Assembly: GCF_018437225.1 (NCBI RefSeq)
Contig: NZ_JAAMFI010000001.1
Span: 1 to 64,000 of the forward strand
Length of the DNA stretch: 64,000 nucleotides
Direction of reading: 5' to 3'
Source of the DNA: Fructobacillus papyriferae
GTDB lineage: Bacteria; Bacillota; Bacilli; Lactobacillales; Lactobacillaceae
The notes under the pieces are model-generated. The model saw only the letters and a list, made by a program, of their open reading frames with translations, was not told the origin of the DNA and searched no databases. A program made the translations under genes and the position numbers. This document shows positions 61,862 through 64,000 of the stretch, piece after piece (the stretch's first letter is position 1; each line of letters opens with the position of its first letter).

Positions 61862-63672
61862 TGGAACAAGGAACGATGATTGATAACCGTTACCAAATCG
61901 TGCGTCCCTTGGGTGACGGGGGGATGGCCAACGTTTTCCAAGCTTATGATACGTATCTGAAGCGAGACGTTACCTTAAAGATGATCCGTTTTGACATTAA
62001 GGATCAGCCGGAGGCCTTGGCCCGCTTCCAAAAGGAAGCTAAGGCGGCCACGACGTTGGTCAACGACCACATTGTTCAGCTCTATGACGCTGGCGAAGCA
62101 GAGGGTAACCCTTATCTGGTGATGGAATACGTGGCGGGGATGGACCTGAAGAGCTACATCAAGGCCCACTTCCCCATTCCTTATCAAGAAGTAGTCGACA
62201 TTATGGAGCAGGTGCTTGAGGCGGTTTCTGCTGCGCACAAAGCTGGTATCATTCACCGCGATTTGAAGCCGCAAAACATTTTGATCAACGAACAGGGTCA
62301 GGTCAAAATTACCGATTTTGGCATCGCTTTGGCCCAAAACAAGTTCGGCTTGCCGGCAACAAAGGAACCAATCATTGGCTCCATTCACTATCTGGCGCCG
62401 GAAGTGACCCGCGGGCAACAGGCTTCTGAAAAGTCTGATATTTATGCCTTGGGTGTCATTTTGTATGAAATGTTGACCAACCAGGTGCCCTATCAGGGGG
62501 ATACGGCCGACCGGATTGCCTATCAGCATGCCGAAGTGCCAATGCCTTATGTGAAGGATTTTGATCCAGAAATTCCGCAACCGCTTGAAAACGTCATTTT
62601 ACGTGCAACGGCAAAAGACGGAAAGGATCGCTATTTTACAACGGAAGACATGGCAGAAGACTTGCAGACTTCTTTGTCTAAACGTCGTTCTGGCGAAGGG
62701 CGTTTTGTTCCAGAAGCTTCCGATGAAACGAAGTTAGTGACCCCCGACTGGAACAGCCACCCCTTTGTCGAAGACGATCCAGAAGAAAGCGCCACAGAAG
62801 AAAAAAACGATGTGGAAAGTCGGATCATTGACTACGGCCAAAAGGGTTATGCCGTCAAAGAAATCGCCGAACAGGTTGACCGTACACCAAAATTTGTTCG
62901 TGAGGTACTGGATAAGAATGGCATTAAGTACCGGTCAAAGAAGAAGTGGTTTGTCTTGGCCTTCTTCCTCTTGGTGATTGCCGGAGCCACTGCCAGCTTC
63001 ACCATCGCTAAAAATTCTTACACGGCCGTTCCGGACGTAACGAACCTGTCCGAGTCGGCTGCTAAGAGTAAATTGTCGGACGCCGGCTTGTCAGTTGGCA
63101 CAACGGCGATGGCCAGTTCCAAGTCAGTCAGCAAGGGGGATGTCATCAAGGTGGTTCCTGGTGTTGGCCGCTCCGTTAAGAAGAGTTCATCCGTCAAATT
63201 AGTCATCTCTTCAGGAACCGATACGGTTTCGATCTCGGATTACTCCGGTTGGGACTACTCGAAGGCCGCTAATCAATTGACTAACAAGGGGATCACAGTC
63301 AAAAAGAAGACCGAAAACTCAACGAGTGTGCCTTCTGGTCAAGTCATGAGCCAATCGATTGCGGCTGGTTCTGACGTCGATCCATCGGATACGACGATCA
63401 CATTGACGGTTTCGGATGGGGCTAAGTCGTTGACCTTGCCTGATCTAACTGGGAAGTCTCAGTCGGATGCCGTTAACTGGGCGAACCAGAACCAGGTTTC
63501 CTTGGCCTTTACCATCACAGACTCCAACAAGCCAAGTGGGACAGTGATTGCCCAAGATCCTGCGGCTGGTTCCAAGTTTACCTTGGACAAGACGCTGACC
63601 CTGCAAGTTTCGTCTGGGGCCAGCGCTGCGTCAAGTAGCAGCCAGAGCGACAATGGAAATAAGAACAATTGA
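61861..63672 (+). CDS. prkC: PASTA-domain serine/threonine protein kinase (PrkC/StkP type)
   Basis: A 603-aa membrane kinase that senses cell-wall fragments. The kinase domain (about 10-270) has GDGGMANV, the ATP-site lysine K40, HRDLKPQN (D134) and DFG (D152). A single membrane helix lies at about 364-384, followed by three PASTA repeats (about 387-585) and a serine-rich tail. The juxtamembrane stretch about 320-355 (KGYAVKEIAEQVDRTPKFVREVL) looks like a helix-turn-helix, unusual for this family. It is co-translated with its phosphatase; rsgA follows under its own promoter. Confidence 0.95.
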   Translation: MEQGTMIDNRYQIVRPLGDGGMANVFQAYDTYLKRDVTLKMIRFDIKDQPEALARFQKEAKAATTLVNDHIVQLYDAGEAEGNPYLVMEYVAGMDLKSYIKAHFPIPYQEVVDIMEQVLEAVSAAHKAGIIHRDLKPQNILINEQGQVKITDFGIALAQNKFGLPATKEPIIGSIHYLAPEVTRGQQASEKSDIYALGVILYEMLTNQVPYQGDTADRIAYQHAEVPMPYVKDFDPEIPQPLENVILRATAKDGKDRYFTTEDMAEDLQTSLSKRRSGEGRFVPEASDETKLVTPDWNSHPFVEDDPEESATEEKNDVESRIIDYGQKGYAVKEIAEQVDRTPKFVREVLDKNGIKYRSKKKWFVLAFFLLVIAGATASFTIAKNSYTAVPDVTNLSESAAKSKLSDAGLSVGTTAMASSKSVSKGDVIKVVPGVGRSVKKSSSVKLVISSGTDTVSISDYSGWDYSKAANQLTNKGITVKKKTENSTSVPSGQVMSQSIAAGSDVDPSDTTITLTVSDGAKSLTLPDLTGKSQSDAVNWANQNQVSLAFTITDSNKPSGTVIAQDPAAGSKFTLDKTLTLQVSSGASAASSSSQSDNGNKNN

Positions 63673-63678
63673 TGATTG

Positions 63679-63714
63679 AAACAAAAGAACACCGTGTTGG
63701 TGTTCTTTTGTTTC
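63679..63714 (+). terminator. Terminator after prkC
   Basis: AAACAAAAGAACACC / GGTGTTCTTTTGTTT with a 5-nt loop. Confidence 0.88.
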
Positions 63715-63763
63715 TTTTTACTTTTCAAGGCGGCTCCGTGCGCACTCATGCTATAATATTCCT

Positions 63764-64000
63764 ATGAAAACAGGACGGATTATCCGGTCATTGGCCGGCT
63801 ATTATGATTTAATGCTTGAAGACGGGACGGTTGAACGGACCCGTGCTCGTGGCCAATTCCGCAAGCGTGGCCAAAAGCCTTTGGTGGGCGACTGGGCCGA
63901 CTTTGAGTCGGAGAATGGCGAAGGCTTGATCTGGGCTTTGCACGAGCGTGAGAACAGTCTGGTGCGCCCGCCAATGGCCAATGTGGATTTGGCGATTGTG
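63764..64000 (+). CDS. rsgA: Ribosome small-subunit GTPase RsgA, N-terminal part (cut by window end)
   Basis: The first 79 codons of RsgA, which helps mature the 30S subunit. The visible OB-fold ([47 protein letters not shown]) is diagnostic; the GTPase domain lies outside the window. An extended -10 (ATGCTATAAT, TATAAT 63752-63757) is 6 nt from the ATG and there is no ribosome site, so the mRNA is probably leaderless. prkC-rsgA order is usual in Firmicutes. Confidence 0.93.
   Translation, partial: MKTGRIIRSLAGYYDLMLEDGTVERTRARGQFRKRGQKPLVGDWADFESENGEGLIWALHERENSLVRPPMANVDLAIV

Noticed and set aside
1-64000. CRISPR arrays, insertion sequences, prophage genes or tRNA genes
   Set aside because: No direct-repeat arrays, transposases, phage structural genes or tRNA cloverleafs were seen on reading both strands.

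Overview
The window looks like chromosomal DNA of a small-genome lactic acid bacterium of the Leuconostoc/Fructobacillus lineage. Three things point there: a mannitol 2-dehydrogenase of the Leuconostoc type beside a small membrane protein that may be a fructose carrier, Lactobacillales gene orders (hprK-gpsA-galU-trxB, yslB/murI/rdgB, priA-fmt-rsmB-stp-prkC-rsgA), and good consensus promoters with AAGGAG ribosome sites. Fructobacillus is my first guess, by inference only. No tRNA, IS element, prophage or CRISPR array was seen.

Layout: 1-0.5 kb, end of an rRNA operon (23S 3' end, 5S, terminator). 0.6-5.8 kb, mecA, a rhodanese-like protein, DUF3042, miaA, mreBCD. 5.8-8.2 kb, a T-box leader driving an amino-acid ABC transporter. 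8.3-13.5 kb, two M16 peptidase-like genes, rodZ, pgsA and SOS-controlled recA. 13.7-18.8 kb, pstSCAB1B2-phoU. 18.8-23.2 kb, a four-TM protein, hprK, gpsA, galU, trxB. 23.2-26.1 kb, a decayed ORF, then a leftward mdh/membrane-protein/VOC operon. 26.2-39.1 kb, mostly housekeeping genes (dedA, pgm, rplS, dinB, nrnA-like, DEAD helicase, yslB, murI, rdgB, ruvB, queA, tsaE, GNAT, exonuclease). 39.1-44.7 kb, an AT-richer accessory island. 44.7-64 kb, exoA, nnrD, pepV, gtrA, tig, clpX, engB, msrAB, a PadR operon, nadR, priA, fmt, rsmB, stp, prkC and the start of rsgA.

The most interesting part is the island at 39.1-44.7 kb. Two very short genes (52 and 41 codons) with strong ribosome sites encode peptides with double-glycine-type leaders and small, cationic, GxxxG-containing mature parts. 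They are followed by a CPBP-family candidate immunity protein, a C39-peptidase/ABC exporter, a HlyD-type accessory protein, and a convergent regulator that joins a Cro/CI helix-turn-helix to a TetR-like region. I read this as a probably undescribed two-peptide (class IIb-like) bacteriocin system. A 12-bp palindrome at the predicted transcription start resembles two boxes upstream of the regulator, which suggests a shared operator.

Other threads: four core genes (murI, ruvB, tsaE, rsgA) appear to give leaderless mRNAs; both ABC-transporter binding proteins lack a lipobox cysteine, and lgt is missing from its frequent place beside hprK; minCD, cinA, rny and ruvA are also missing from positions they often hold in relatives. 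These absences fit genome reduction but can only be settled with the whole genome.
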